A stretch of 64,000 nucleotides of DNA from Pseudobdellovibrionaceae bacterium (GTDB lineage Bacteria; Bdellovibrionota; Bdellovibrionia; Bdellovibrionales; Bdellovibrionaceae), in assembly GCA_019637875.1 (NCBI GenBank), contig JAHBUW010000013.1:62001-126000 (forward strand), in the 5' to 3' direction. Under the pieces are notes generated by a model that worked only from the letters and a program-made list of their open reading frames with translations, searched no databases and was not told the DNA's origin. The stretch's first letter is position 1; the number at the start of each line of letters is the position of its first letter. Below are positions 53,064-61,907 of this stretch, piece after piece. Position numbers and translations under genes: made by a program.

Positions 53064-54069
53064 CAGGCGCCCTCCATAGTTTGAGTTCTTGCAGGGGCGC
53101 ACGTAAATCGTCAGGCCAATCTTTACGGAACGAGAGCTTTTTGCCGTGGATAGGGTGGACGAAACCGAGCTCAAAGGCATGCAGCGCCAGACGGGGAATA
53201 TGCGTGAGTATTTCTTTTTCGAGGTTCGAATAGCCCGAGGTCGCAGGGGATTTCAGATAAATGGGATCGGCCACGATCGGTGAGCCCGCTTCGCTGAGGT
53301 GGACACGTATTTGGTGGGTGCGCCCCGTCTCGAGTTTGAGCACGAGCAGACTGAGGCCGCTCGCGTTGCGTGCGAGCGTGCGGTAGTGCGTTCGCGCCCA
53401 CTTTCCGATTGTCGTTTCGAGCCCCTCTTCGCGAAGGATTCGCCCCGCAGGATCGCGAAGCGATGCGAAGCGCTTGCGGTCTCCGGGATGGCGGGCCAGA
53501 TAGCTTTGGATCGATCCTTCCGTAGGAAGGCCCCGTGCCATCACGAGTGCTTGGTAACGGCGATGTACGCTACGCGCTTTGAATTGAGCGACGAGTGCAT
53601 CTTGCGCGGCACTGGTCTTTGCGACGACTAAAAGACCTGACGTGTCTTTATCCAGGCGATGAACGATGCCGGGGCGATTCTCTCCGAATTGCATTTCGAA
53701 ATCGGCGTCCATTCCTAGGAGCGCGTTCACCAGCGTGTCCTGCGTGTGGCCCGCCGCGGGATGGACGACAAGTCCCGCCGGCTTGTTGATCACCAAAAGG
53801 TGATCGTCGTCGTAAAGGGATTCGAGTTCGATTTTCAGGGGCTGGAGATTCGTGGGTTCAGGCTCTGGGAGACGGACGCGAAAGACTTCGCCCGTCGAGG
53901 TTCGGTAAGAACTTTTGACCGTTTTGCCATTTAACGAAACGAGACCTTCGCGTAACAGATGTTCCGCTTTCGAGCGTGAGCCGATTTCAGCATGCGAGCC
54001 GAGAATTTTGTCGATTCTCTGGCCCGCATCGGCGTCCGCGATGGTGAGGTCGAAATCAGGCTTTTTCAC
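53053..54069 (-). CDS. rluD: 23S rRNA pseudouridine synthase, RluD type
   Basis: A 338-residue synthase. It has an N-terminal S4 domain (about residues 15-75), the catalytic core with the nucleophilic Asp in GIVHRLDKDTSGLLVVAKT and the C-terminal RTHQIRVHLSEAGSPIVADP signature. RluD modifies helix 69 of 23S rRNA (positions 1911, 1915, 1917). The GTG at 54069 has AAGG about 5 bases upstream and overlaps the preceding gene by 14 bases; an ATG at 54105 is an alternative. RluA and RluC relatives cannot be fully excluded, but the S4 domain and pgeF neighbour favour RluD. Confidence 0.9.
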   Translation of the reverse strand: MKKPDFDLTIADADAGQRIDKILGSHAEIGSRSKAEHLLREGLVSLNGKTVKSSYRTSTGEVFRVRLPEPEPTNLQPLKIELESLYDDDHLLVINKPAGLVVHPAAGHTQDTLVNALLGMDADFEMQFGENRPGIVHRLDKDTSGLLVVAKTSAAQDALVAQFKARSVHRRYQALVMARGLPTEGSIQSYLARHPGDRKRFASLRDPAGRILREEGLETTIGKWARTHYRTLARNASGLSLLVLKLETGRTHQIRVHLSEAGSPIVADPIYLKSPATSGYSNLEKEILTHIPRLALHAFELGFVHPIHGKKLSFRKDWPDDLRAPLQELKLWRAPDEI

Positions 54070-54691
54070 CTGCGCCTTTGAACACGCGCATGTAGGAGTC
54101 GGCAACCTTTTTGTCGTCGAGGTTCAGCGTGCGGCAGACTTGCACCAGATAGCCGCGAACGAAAACCGGGGCGGGAAGATTTTCCCGCTCCATCTTCTCG
54201 AGCGCGTTCAGGTAGAAGGGCGTGATTTTGGTGATTTCCGCCAATTGCTCCAGCGAAACCTTTTTGTACTCACGAACCTTCTTCAAGAAGTCGCCGCTCC
54301 AATTCGATTGGATTTTGATTTCTTCCTCGAACGTTGGATTCGCTTCGTACTCCAGTTTGAAACGCTGGATTTTGGGAAGCTGATGCGACTTGTTCGTCCG
54401 GCTTTCCTGCAACAGGTTGTCGTAAGCGACTTTCGACGTATCGACGACGCCTTTCACAAGTTTCTCGTCGTACAGGGCGCGCAACGAACGATTGCCGAGA
54501 ACGGCGTAAGCCTCTTCGACTAAACGTAGGTATTCGCGCGCTTCTTGCTCCGAGAAGATCGTGTAAAGCGCGGGGTTCTGTCCCGAGTAGGTCGCTTTCG
54601 CTTTATTGTAGGCATCAGTGATGTCGTTCTGAGAGCACTGAGGACTCAATTCCAGAATGTCGTAGTGATTGAACTTCGTGTTCATCTCCAT
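54056..54691 (-). CDS. J-domain-like/RodZ-type helix-turn-helix protein
   Basis: A 211-residue cytoplasmic protein in two parts. Residues about 8-80 have the J-domain look (YDILELSPQCSQNDITDAYNKAK ... YAVLGNRSLRALYDEKL) but lack the HPD motif, so DnaK stimulation is unlikely. Residues about 130-195 form a RodZ-like HTH_25 (LKKVREYKKVSLEQLAEITKITPFYLNALE). It has no transmembrane helix, unlike RodZ. It lies 22 bases after the MinD-like gene, suggesting joint function, possibly in cell-pole or flagellar placement. The HTH may bind DNA or an MreB-like partner; not decided here. Confidence 0.75.
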   Translation of the reverse strand: MEMNTKFNHYDILELSPQCSQNDITDAYNKAKATYSGQNPALYTIFSEQEAREYLRLVEEAYAVLGNRSLRALYDEKLVKGVVDTSKVAYDNLLQESRTNKSHQLPKIQRFKLEYEANPTFEEEIKIQSNWSGDFLKKVREYKKVSLEQLAEITKITPFYLNALEKMERENLPAPVFVRGYLVQVCRTLNLDDKKVADSYMRVFKGAGEKA

Positions 54692-54713
54692 AGTAAGGAA
54701 ATGGTAACACGAC

Positions 54714-55622
54714 CTAAATCACGGCGCGAAGGGGATTTCCGTGCAATTCGTCGCTCAGCAGGCGGCGAGACATTTTCAGGAATTGTCCGGCCAGGGGCGA
54801 GAAGGGATGTTTATGTAGCATCGGCTCGCAATCGCGGAACGACTGCCAAACGGCGTTGTCGTATTGAAGCGATCCCAAGAAATCGATGCAGAAGTCGAAG
54901 TAGTGGTGGCAGACCAAACGAATCGACGGACCAAGGTCCAGGTCGGCTTCGGCGCGGGTTTGATTCACGATGAGACGAATCGGATTCAAAAACGCCGGAT
55001 GATCTTTCGGCCAAGTCCAACCCGTTTGATTCATTAAGAATTCCCGGAACGTGATCTGTCCGGGGCTATGAACCTTGCGGTATTGCTCGAGCGCGGTCTT
55101 CAGCTCTTTCAGGTGGACGGGCGAGTCGTCCTTGCGGATCGAGTACAAAAGATAGTTCTCGATCAAACGGTAATTCTTTTCGATGCAAGGGGGCTCGGGA
55201 GTCGTGACGAACATGCGTTCGTCGCTCAGCTTCATGAGCTCAAGATAGACTTCCTGCGAACCTGGACCAAGGTCGAAGAGGATTTCGTTGAACGGCAAGG
55301 TACGGCACTCTTCGATCAGACGACGGACGTCGGCGATCGTGCGTTCACCGGGGCTCGCGGTTCCTTGGATAAACGACAGGCGGGGGAACATCGACGTATG
55401 AACGAGATCGGCCAGCTTAGACTGGCCGCTGAAGAACATATCGATGTTGTGGGCGCGGGGAGCTTCACCAAGGCTGGTGTGCAAGTTCGGACCGCTGAAA
55501 TCGAGATCGATCAACAGCACGGATTGGCCGAGCTTCGTGAGCGTGATGCCCAAGCTCGATACGACGAAGCTCTTTCCCACTCCGCCTTTACCTGATCCGA
55601 TCGACACGATCCGGGTCGACAT
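54714..55622 (-). CDS. MinD/ParA-family ATPase (FlhG-like)
   Basis: A 302-residue P-loop ATPase from the ATG at 55622, with GAGGGGA about 7 bases upstream. The deviant Walker A is GKGGVGKS (residues 11-18), followed by LLIDLDFSGPN and a MinD-type DLGPGS (Walker B-like). The C-terminal half is extended with aromatic and helical segments and lacks a clear membrane-targeting helix. It resembles FlhG/MinD position-sensing ATPases. It is followed by the J-like/HTH gene; partners are unknown. Confidence 0.85.
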   Translation of the reverse strand: MSTRIVSIGSGKGGVGKSFVVSSLGITLTKLGQSVLLIDLDFSGPNLHTSLGEAPRAHNIDMFFSGQSKLADLVHTSMFPRLSFIQGTASPGERTIADVRRLIEECRTLPFNEILFDLGPGSQEVYLELMKLSDERMFVTTPEPPCIEKNYRLIENYLLYSIRKDDSPVHLKELKTALEQYRKVHSPGQITFREFLMNQTGWTWPKDHPAFLNPIRLIVNQTRAEADLDLGPSIRLVCHHYFDFCIDFLGSLQYDNAVWQSFRDCEPMLHKHPFSPLAGQFLKMSRRLLSDELHGNPLRAVI

Positions 55623-55639
55623 GCTGCAATCCCCTCGCA

Positions 55640-56302
55640 TTACTTTATCTTCGCCTTTTCTTCGGCTTCCGATCCACGGAGATAAAGGGGGGTTTTCGAT
55701 TTCCAGTCATGAGTCCATAAATCTGGACCGGCATGAAGGGCCAACTGGGCCAGACTTTCGACGTCCGGCAGTTCGCGTTTCAGAGGGAAATTGAGTTCCG
55801 ACAGGACCGACATCTTGGTGAAGGCGTCGCCGACGAAAGTGAATTGAGAGGGGCCGATCGCGCGCGCGCGGAGATCCGCGGCGAAGTCCTCCGCGGTCAC
55901 GACATGCGGGGCGCGAACTTCGCGACCCGCATGAAATTCCGCGGCGTAGACCAGATTGCGAAAAGCATTGGCCCCGCAAATGACCGACCCCGGTAGACCC
56001 GCCGCCAGAATCTGGCTGCTGGTCGCCGTGAAAAGTGGCGTCCCGTTGGCGTAAACGAAGCTTTGCGCGAGCTGGAACCCCACCCGCAAGCCCGTGAAAC
56101 TGCCGGGGCCGAGGTCGACGGCGATGCCGTTCAGATCGGCGGCCGTCATGCCATTTTGACGGAAGAGCCCATCGATCGAAGCGTGAAGCCATTCACTATG
56201 CTGTCGGGGATTGGGGTTTTCGAGAACGAAGGGCCGTCCATCAAGGAACAGCCCTAACTGCGCCCGCACCCCACTGGTGGTGAGTGCGAGGAGTTTCATC
56301 AC
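55640..56302 (-). CDS. tsaB: tRNA threonylcarbamoyladenosine biosynthesis protein TsaB
   Basis: A 220-residue ASKHA-fold protein that pairs with TsaD to make the essential t6A modification at position 37 of ANN-reading tRNAs. Conserved segments are the N-terminal LLALTTSG, VDLGPGSFTGLRVG and the downstream GANAFRNLVYAAEF. The start overlaps the rseP stop by 4 bases, so it is coupled to the envelope protease gene. Confidence 0.88.
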   Translation of the reverse strand: MMKLLALTTSGVRAQLGLFLDGRPFVLENPNPRQHSEWLHASIDGLFRQNGMTAADLNGIAVDLGPGSFTGLRVGFQLAQSFVYANGTPLFTATSSQILAAGLPGSVICGANAFRNLVYAAEFHAGREVRAPHVVTAEDFAADLRARAIGPSQFTFVGDAFTKMSVLSELNFPLKRELPDVESLAQLALHAGPDLWTHDWKSKTPLYLRGSEAEEKAKIK

Positions 56303-57963
56303 CAGAATCCGAAGATACGGGAAACGTCGTTGAAGAGCGCGAAGACCATCAGGCTCATCAGCACGAACAGGCCGATCTGCTGCGCGATTTCCATTTTGCG
56401 CATCGATACGGGGGCGCCACGCAGCGCCTCGATCGTGTAGAACAGCAAATGGCCGCCATCAAGGACGGGGATCGGGAGCAGGTTCAGGATGAACAAGTTG
56501 ACCGAGATGGCCCCCATCATCGTCAAGAACGAGCCAATGCCGATCTTGAACGTCTCGTGCGCCGCTTGGCCGATGGAGATCACGCCGCCGATATTTTTCG
56601 GAGAGATTTTATTCTGGATCAAACGCACGAACGACACGACGGTCATGACCGTGACGTCAATGGTGCGATCCCAGCCGCGTTTCAAGACGTCGACCGGACC
56701 CGCCAGTTGCAGGGTGGTGAGGTCCGGAGCACTCAGCTCGATCCAAGGAACGATGCCGATCGTGAAACGTTTCTCTTCACCGCCTTGCATGTTCATTTGC
56801 GAGGTGATTTCGGGATTCACGGTGAATTCGATTTCTTCGTTCCCGCGCATGACTTTGAAAGGCAGACCGCCTTCGCCCTTGTAGCCTTTGACCGAGCCCA
56901 GAACCTCTTCCCAGACGAGCGGAGTCGTTTCCCCCACTTGCAAGATGCGGTCGCCGGTGCGCAGTCCGGCTTTTTCGGCGGGCGATCCGGGAATGATTTT
57001 GAAAAGGTAAAGTTCCGAGCTTTCGATTCCAAGTACGCCGACGCCCGAGAACGAGCGTGAGTTCAAGGTGTGCTTGACGGTTTCGTCGGCCTTGCCGTCC
57101 ATGTCGTGATCGCGCTCGATGGTCAGGACGATGTCCGCACCCTGGTGGGGGACCATCAAAGGATCCAGGTCGCGGTAATGTTTGACCTCGACGTTGTTCA
57201 CCATCTTGATGCGATCACCGGTTTTCAAGCCGGCTTTCTCGGCGGGCGTTTTCGCGCGGATACCGAGGATCGGGGACTTTGAGTAGTACGTCATGCCGTC
57301 CACGTCGCCGATCCATTCTTTCATGGAAAGAATGTTCGGATTCGGGCGGCTTTCCGGAGTGATGCTGATGGGCATGGGTGTTTCGAAGCCGGTCCGCTTC
57401 AGGGAGACTTCCACCGGTTGTCCGATCCGTGAGGTCAGCCCGGTTTGGAAATCGTCCCAGGTGCTGACCGCGGTGCCCGCGATCGAGACGACTTTATCGC
57501 CGGGGCGGAAACCAAGTTCATAGGCTTTCGAGTTCGGCGAAATGTCGCCAATGATCGGCGCACGCACGTCTTCGCCCATGTACGCGACGACGGTGAAGAT
57601 CAAAACGGCGAAGAAGAAATTCATCAGCGGACCCGCCAGAACGACCGCGATCCGTTGCCACACGTTTTTGTGCGTGAAGGAATACTTCTTCTGCTCGGCA
57701 TCGATATCGGAGTTCAACTCGTCGCCGAACATCTTCACGTATCCACCCAGCGGGATCAGCGAGATGGCGTAAACAGTATCGCCGCGTTTGTACTGCAGGA
57801 TCTTTTTGCCGAAACCGAGGCTGAAAACCTCGACCCGGACGCCGCACCACTTCGCGACCATGAAGTGTCCGAGCTCGTGAACGAAAATCAAAAGTCCCAG
57901 CAGCAGGATGAATGCGAAGACTGCCGAGAAGCCTGTCTGGACGTAACCAAGAATGATATCCAT
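56299..57963 (-). CDS. rseP: Site-2 protease RseP with three PDZ domains
   Basis: A 554-residue membrane metalloprotease, about 100 residues longer than E. coli RseP. The zinc motif HELGH is at 29-33, and NLLPIPVLDGGH (about 494-505) carries the conserved LDG. Between them are three PDZ-like segments at about 135-200 (GFRPGDKVVSIAG), 230-285 (AEKAGLKTGDRIKMVN) and 315-385 (AEKAGLRTGDRILQVG); the family norm is two or one. A DHDMDGKAD calcium-loop-like motif lies at 285-293. The ATG at 57963 lacks a clear ribosome site; the frame is open to 58047. It would release membrane-bound anti-sigma or signal peptides. Confidence 0.92.
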   Translation of the reverse strand: MDIILGYVQTGFSAVFAFILLLGLLIFVHELGHFMVAKWCGVRVEVFSLGFGKKILQYKRGDTVYAISLIPLGGYVKMFGDELNSDIDAEQKKYSFTHKNVWQRIAVVLAGPLMNFFFAVLIFTVVAYMGEDVRAPIIGDISPNSKAYELGFRPGDKVVSIAGTAVSTWDDFQTGLTSRIGQPVEVSLKRTGFETPMPISITPESRPNPNILSMKEWIGDVDGMTYYSKSPILGIRAKTPAEKAGLKTGDRIKMVNNVEVKHYRDLDPLMVPHQGADIVLTIERDHDMDGKADETVKHTLNSRSFSGVGVLGIESSELYLFKIIPGSPAEKAGLRTGDRILQVGETTPLVWEEVLGSVKGYKGEGGLPFKVMRGNEEIEFTVNPEITSQMNMQGGEEKRFTIGIVPWIELSAPDLTTLQLAGPVDVLKRGWDRTIDVTVMTVVSFVRLIQNKISPKNIGGVISIGQAAHETFKIGIGSFLTMMGAISVNLFILNLLPIPVLDGGHLLFYTIEALRGAPVSMRKMEIAQQIGLFVLMSLMVFALFNDVSRIFGFW

Positions 57964-58024
57964 CGCTTGATTGTAACTCGCGCCCGAAGGTGACGTTAGG
58001 AAAAACTCGGTCGAGTCGGGGCGT

Positions 58025-58885
58025 CTAGGAAGCGAGCGAGAGCTCAATTAAAATGGCGCCGGCAAGCATCACCGGTGAGGCGAAAAGGACGCCATCGATG
58101 CGGTCCAACACGCCGCCGTGTCCAGGCATGAGACGCCCCGAATCTTTTTTGTTGGCGACCCGTTTCAAGAGCGATTCGAAGAGATCTCCCATTTGTCCCG
58201 CCAGTCCAGTGAGCGCCGCCAAAGTGAGGACCGGCCACGTGGGAAATTGGGGATAGAACTGCAGAAGCGCCACGCCGGCGAGAACGGAGCCGATCAGTCC
58301 GCCTAAAGCGCCCTCGACGGTCTTCTTCGGGGAAATCGCGGGCATGAGTGGCGTGCGGCCAAGCAGCATTCCGGAAAGATACGCGAGAGTGTCACCGGCA
58401 AAAACGAAACCGAGCATTCCCAGAAACCAACCGTAACCGTATTGCAGATGCGTGATGTTGACCGTGAAGCCGGGCAGAAGGCCCATGTAGAGAAATCCTA
58501 GAATGCCCTTCGCCTGAAAGACGCTGAGGGCCGTGATCGAGCGAAAGCGATGTTGCAGCCAAAGCGCGCTACTGAAGAATAGAATCGAGACCAGCGAAAA
58601 CGCGAGCGCGGAATAAGGGAGCGAAAGCGAGGTGGTCACGAACACGAAGATGACCATCAGGAAAAACAGCGATTTGATCAGCAGTGATTCTTCCGGCAGG
58701 AAGAGGATGCGGACGAGTTCCCGCGTGCCGAGTAGAACAGCGCCGATCGTGAAGACCCTTAACGCATCGATATGATAGAAATAAACGGAAACAGAAAGGA
58801 CGACGAGGGCGACGATTGCGGACGCGGCGCGAATCGCGAGGTTCTTAAGCTTCGACTTGTCTGTTGTTGGCAGCGACGCGGCCAT
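58025..58885 (-). CDS. cdsA: Phosphatidate cytidylyltransferase CdsA
   Basis: Makes CDP-diacylglycerol for all phospholipids. The 286-residue integral membrane protein has about eight helices and the family signature GDLFESLLKR ... KDSGRLMPGHGGVLDRIDG near the C-terminus. The ATG at 58885 (AAAGG 5 bases upstream) was preferred to a GTG at 58895-58897. It overlaps uppS by 41 bases. Confidence 0.93.
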   Translation of the reverse strand: MAASLPTTDKSKLKNLAIRAASAIVALVVLSVSVYFYHIDALRVFTIGAVLLGTRELVRILFLPEESLLIKSLFFLMVIFVFVTTSLSLPYSALAFSLVSILFFSSALWLQHRFRSITALSVFQAKGILGFLYMGLLPGFTVNITHLQYGYGWFLGMLGFVFAGDTLAYLSGMLLGRTPLMPAISPKKTVEGALGGLIGSVLAGVALLQFYPQFPTWPVLTLAALTGLAGQMGDLFESLLKRVANKKDSGRLMPGHGGVLDRIDGVLFASPVMLAGAILIELSLAS

Positions 58886-59588
58886 AACGCCTTTCACGAA
58901 GATTAAAATCCGCCAGGGCCTCCATCAGATGCTCGGCCGTGAAATCAGGCCACAACACCGGCGAAAAGTAAAACTCCGAATAGGCCGCCTGCCAGAGCAG
59001 GAAATTCGAAAGGCGCGACTCACCGCTGGTGCGGATGATGAGATCGGGATCGCGCAGTTTTGCGGTCTGCAGGTTTTCCGAAATCAGGGTTTCGGTGATC
59101 TGGGCGGGTTCGATTTGGCCCGCGGCGACCCTTGTCGCGATCCGCTTCACCGCTTCGGTGATTTCGTTTCGTGAGCCGTAGTTCAGCGCGAAGATCAATT
59201 TCAGACCCGTGTTGTTCGCGGTGCGGGCTTCGGTCTCACGGATGATTTTCATCAGATCCGCGGGGACCCGGTCGGGTTCGCCGATCATCGAGAACTGGAT
59301 GTTCTCTTTCACGAGGGTATCCGATTCGCGATCCAGATAACGTTTCAGAAGGGACATCAGGAAAGAGACTTCAAGCTGCGGGCGCAGCCAATTCTCGGTG
59401 CTGAAGGCGAAAAGCGTCAGTGCGCCGATGCCTTCTTCGGCGCAACGGGTGATGATTTTCTTCGCCACCCGGGCGCCTTTGATATGTCCGAACGTACGGG
59501 GACGACCGCGCAGCTGGGCCCAACGCCCATTGCCGTCCATGATGATTCCAATATGTATGGGATCGCGGTCGGTCGAAGATGCTGACAT
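58845..59588 (-). CDS. uppS: Undecaprenyl diphosphate synthase UppS
   Basis: Makes the C55 lipid carrier precursor for peptidoglycan and O-antigen. The 247-residue cis-prenyltransferase has MDGNGRWA (Asp18), the LFAFSTENW segment, and the C-terminal LIIRTSGESRLSNFLLWQAAYSE motif. It follows frr by 23 bases and overlaps cdsA, giving the common frr-uppS-cdsA order. Confidence 0.95.
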   Translation of the reverse strand: MSASSTDRDPIHIGIIMDGNGRWAQLRGRPRTFGHIKGARVAKKIITRCAEEGIGALTLFAFSTENWLRPQLEVSFLMSLLKRYLDRESDTLVKENIQFSMIGEPDRVPADLMKIIRETEARTANNTGLKLIFALNYGSRNEITEAVKRIATRVAAGQIEPAQITETLISENLQTAKLRDPDLIIRTSGESRLSNFLLWQAAYSEFYFSPVLWPDFTAEHLMEALADFNLRERRYGRVAANNRQVEA

Positions 59589-59611
59589 GGGTCAATTGCA
59601 ATCCTGACCCC

Positions 59612-60169
59612 TTACAGAGTCAAGATGCTCTTTTCCTTTTCCTCCGCGATGCCGTCGACTTTTTTGATGTTGTCGTCGGTCATCTTCTGGATGTCGGTCT
59701 CGAGTTTCTTCGCTTCGTCTTCGCTGGTGAGCTTGTCTTTCAAAGCCTTTTTCACTTCTTCGTTGGCATCACGACGGGCCATACGAACCGCGACGCGCGT
59801 TTCTTCCACGATTTTTTTGACCTGTTTCACGAGGTCTTTACGGCGCTCTTCAGTAAGGTCGGGAACTTTCAAGCGGATGACTTTCCCGTCGTTCATGGGA
59901 GTCATGCCGATGTCGCTCTTCACGATCGACTGCTCGATCTCTTTCAAGACCGAAGCTTCCCAGGGCGCGATCAGAAAGCTTTTCGCGTCAGGGCACGAGA
60001 TCGCCGCGACTTGGTTCAACGGAGTCGCGTTACCGTAGTAGTTCACTTTGATATTATCGAGCATCGAAACTTGCGCACGACCGGTACGAACTTTTTTGAG
60101 TTCGTTTTGCAAAGCATCGATCGCTTTGGTCATTTGCGCTTGGGCTCTGGTTTTCACGTCACTCAACAT
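59612..60169 (-). CDS. frr: Ribosome recycling factor
   Basis: Splits post-termination ribosomes with EF-G. The 185-residue product has the two-domain pattern with KVRTGRAQVSMLDNIKVNYYG, TPLNQVA and the C-terminal helical bundle. An AAGGAG lies before the ATG. It lies 41 bases after pyrH. Confidence 0.96.
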   Translation of the reverse strand: MLSDVKTRAQAQMTKAIDALQNELKKVRTGRAQVSMLDNIKVNYYGNATPLNQVAAISCPDAKSFLIAPWEASVLKEIEQSIVKSDIGMTPMNDGKVIRLKVPDLTEERRKDLVKQVKKIVEETRVAVRMARRDANEEVKKALKDKLTSEDEAKKLETDIQKMTDDNIKKVDGIAEEKEKSILTL

Positions 60170-60210
60170 AAAGGCTCCTTGTTGCAGAGGAAAATATCCT
60201 AGATCACCAG

Positions 60211-60921
60211 TTAAATAACCAAGGTGCCGATGGTTTCACCCTGAACGGCACGCAAGATATTACCTTTGTTATTCAGATCAAAACTCAGGATCGGAAGTTT
60301 GTTGTCCATGCAGAGGCTGACCGCCGTCATGTCCATCACCTTCAATCCGCGATTCAAGACGTCGATGTACGAAATCTTGTCGAATTTCACCGCGTCCGCG
60401 TGCTTCACGGGGTCCTTGTCGTAGATGCCGTCGACCTTTGTCGCCTTCATCAAGACTTGCGCGTTGATTTCCATCGCCCGCAAAGCGGCGGCGGTATCGG
60501 TCGTGAAGTAGGGATTGCCGGTGCCCGCGCCGAAGATCACGACACGGTTTTTTTCCAAGTGGCGCATCGCCCGACGACGGATGTAGGGCTCGGCAATTTC
60601 GGCCATTTGGATCGCGGTTTGTACGCGCGTGGGAACGTTTTCTTTTTCAAGAGCATCTTGTAGCGCGAGCGCGTTGATCACGGTCGCGAGCATTCCCATG
60701 TAGTCGGAGCTGGCGCGGTCCATGCCCTCGGCCGAAGCCGCGACACCGCGGAAGATGTTGCCACCGCCGATCACGATCCCCATCTGGACGCCGGCCCGAT
60801 AGGCTTCCGCCACATCGCCCGCGATTTGTTTGATGGTCGTCGTGTTGATCCCGCTACCGGAAGCGCCGCCAAGGGCCTCACCACTCAATTTCAGAAGAAT
60901 GCGACTGTATGCGAGTTTCAA
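60211..60921 (-). CDS. pyrH: UMP kinase PyrH
   Basis: Phosphorylates UMP for pyrimidine nucleotides. The 236-residue product has the bacterial amino-acid-kinase fold with [23 protein letters not shown] and MDTAVSLC near the end. It starts at TTG with GAGGAA about 5-6 bases upstream; no ATG is available in that position. It follows the hairpin downstream of tsf. Confidence 0.95.
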   Translation of the reverse strand: MKLAYSRILLKLSGEALGGASGSGINTTTIKQIAGDVAEAYRAGVQMGIVIGGGNIFRGVAASAEGMDRASSDYMGMLATVINALALQDALEKENVPTRVQTAIQMAEIAEPYIRRRAMRHLEKNRVVIFGAGTGNPYFTTDTAAALRAMEINAQVLMKATKVDGIYDKDPVKHADAVKFDKISYIDVLNRGLKVMDMTAVSLCMDNKLPILSFDLNNKGNILRAVQGETIGTLVI

Positions 60922-60949
60922 AGGGAGTTCCTCGGTTGGGACGGAAGGG

Positions 60950-60983
60950 AAAAACGACCGCGCGCGGGAAGCCCACGCGCGGT
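60950..60983 (-). terminator. Rho-independent terminator or attenuator between tsf and pyrH
   Basis: Minus-strand perfect 8-base stem ACCGCGCG/CGCGCGGT (60957-60964 and 60976-60983) with an 11-base loop, followed by CGTTTTT. It should end much of the rpsB-tsf transcript and limit read-through to pyrH. Confidence 0.8.
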
Positions 60984-60992
60984 TTCAAAAAC

Positions 60993-61907
60993 TTAGTGGC
61001 CGCGAGCTTGCGCTGCGACTTCTTCGGCGAAGTTATTCGCCTTTTTCTGAAGACCTTCACCCAGTTCGAAACGGGTGTAGCGCTTCAGTTGGACGTTATC
61101 GCCAGTCTTCTTGCCGACTTCCGCGATATAGTCTTTCACTTTCAGGTCGGGGTTCTTCACGAACGCTTGTTCGGTCAGGCTGCTTTCCGCCAGGAACTTG
61201 CGGATTTGACCTTCGATGATCTTATCCAGCATTTCGGGCTTTTTGCCTTGCTCGATCGCTTTCGCTTTCAGGATCTCTTTTTCCTTCGCGACGAGTTCCG
61301 CGGGGATTTGGTCCGCGGTCATCGCTTGGGGGTTCATCGCCGCGATGTGCAGGCAGATGTCATTCGCCAGAGTGCGAACGTCATCGCCGCCCTTCGCGGT
61401 TTCAAGATCCACCACCACGCCGATTTTGCCGTCGCCGTGGATGTAGGTGTGGGTCAAGCCGGTCGAATCGTAACGAACGAAGCGACGCAGAACGAGGTTT
61501 TCACCGATCTTCGCGATCGACTCTTTCAGCGCTTCGCCGACGGTTTGACCCGATTTCAGCTTCGCGTTCGTGAGTGCGTCCACGTCCGCCGGAGGAGGAT
61601 TCGTGGTCGCGATCAGGTTCGCCACTTCCGCGACGAAGGCTTTGAACATGTCGTTCTTCGCGACGAAATCGGTTTCCGAGTTCACTTCGACGAGGACGCC
61701 GGTTTTACCGACGACCGTCGCGACGACCATACCTTCCGAAGCCAGGCGGTCCGACTTCTTCGAAGCCGAAGCCAAACCTTTTTTACGGAGCCATTCAACC
61801 GCAGCTTCGAAGTCCCCTTTGGTCTCTTCGAGAGCTTTTTTGCAGTCGAGCATACCAGCCGATGTCTTTTCGCGCAGATCGCGAACTTGTGCAGCGGTTA
61901 CGCTCAT
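60993..61907 (-). CDS. tsf: Elongation factor Ts
   Basis: Nucleotide exchange factor for EF-Tu. The 304-residue product has the N-terminal UBA-like domain (VRDLREKTSAGMLDCKKAL) and the TDFVAKND motif. It starts 4 bases inside the rpsB end (ATGA). Confidence 0.96.
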   Translation of the reverse strand: MSVTAAQVRDLREKTSAGMLDCKKALEETKGDFEAAVEWLRKKGLASASKKSDRLASEGMVVATVVGKTGVLVEVNSETDFVAKNDMFKAFVAEVANLIATTNPPPADVDALTNAKLKSGQTVGEALKESIAKIGENLVLRRFVRYDSTGLTHTYIHGDGKIGVVVDLETAKGGDDVRTLANDICLHIAAMNPQAMTADQIPAELVAKEKEILKAKAIEQGKKPEMLDKIIEGQIRKFLAESSLTEQAFVKNPDLKVKDYIAEVGKKTGDNVQLKRYTRFELGEGLQKKANNFAEEVAAQARGH

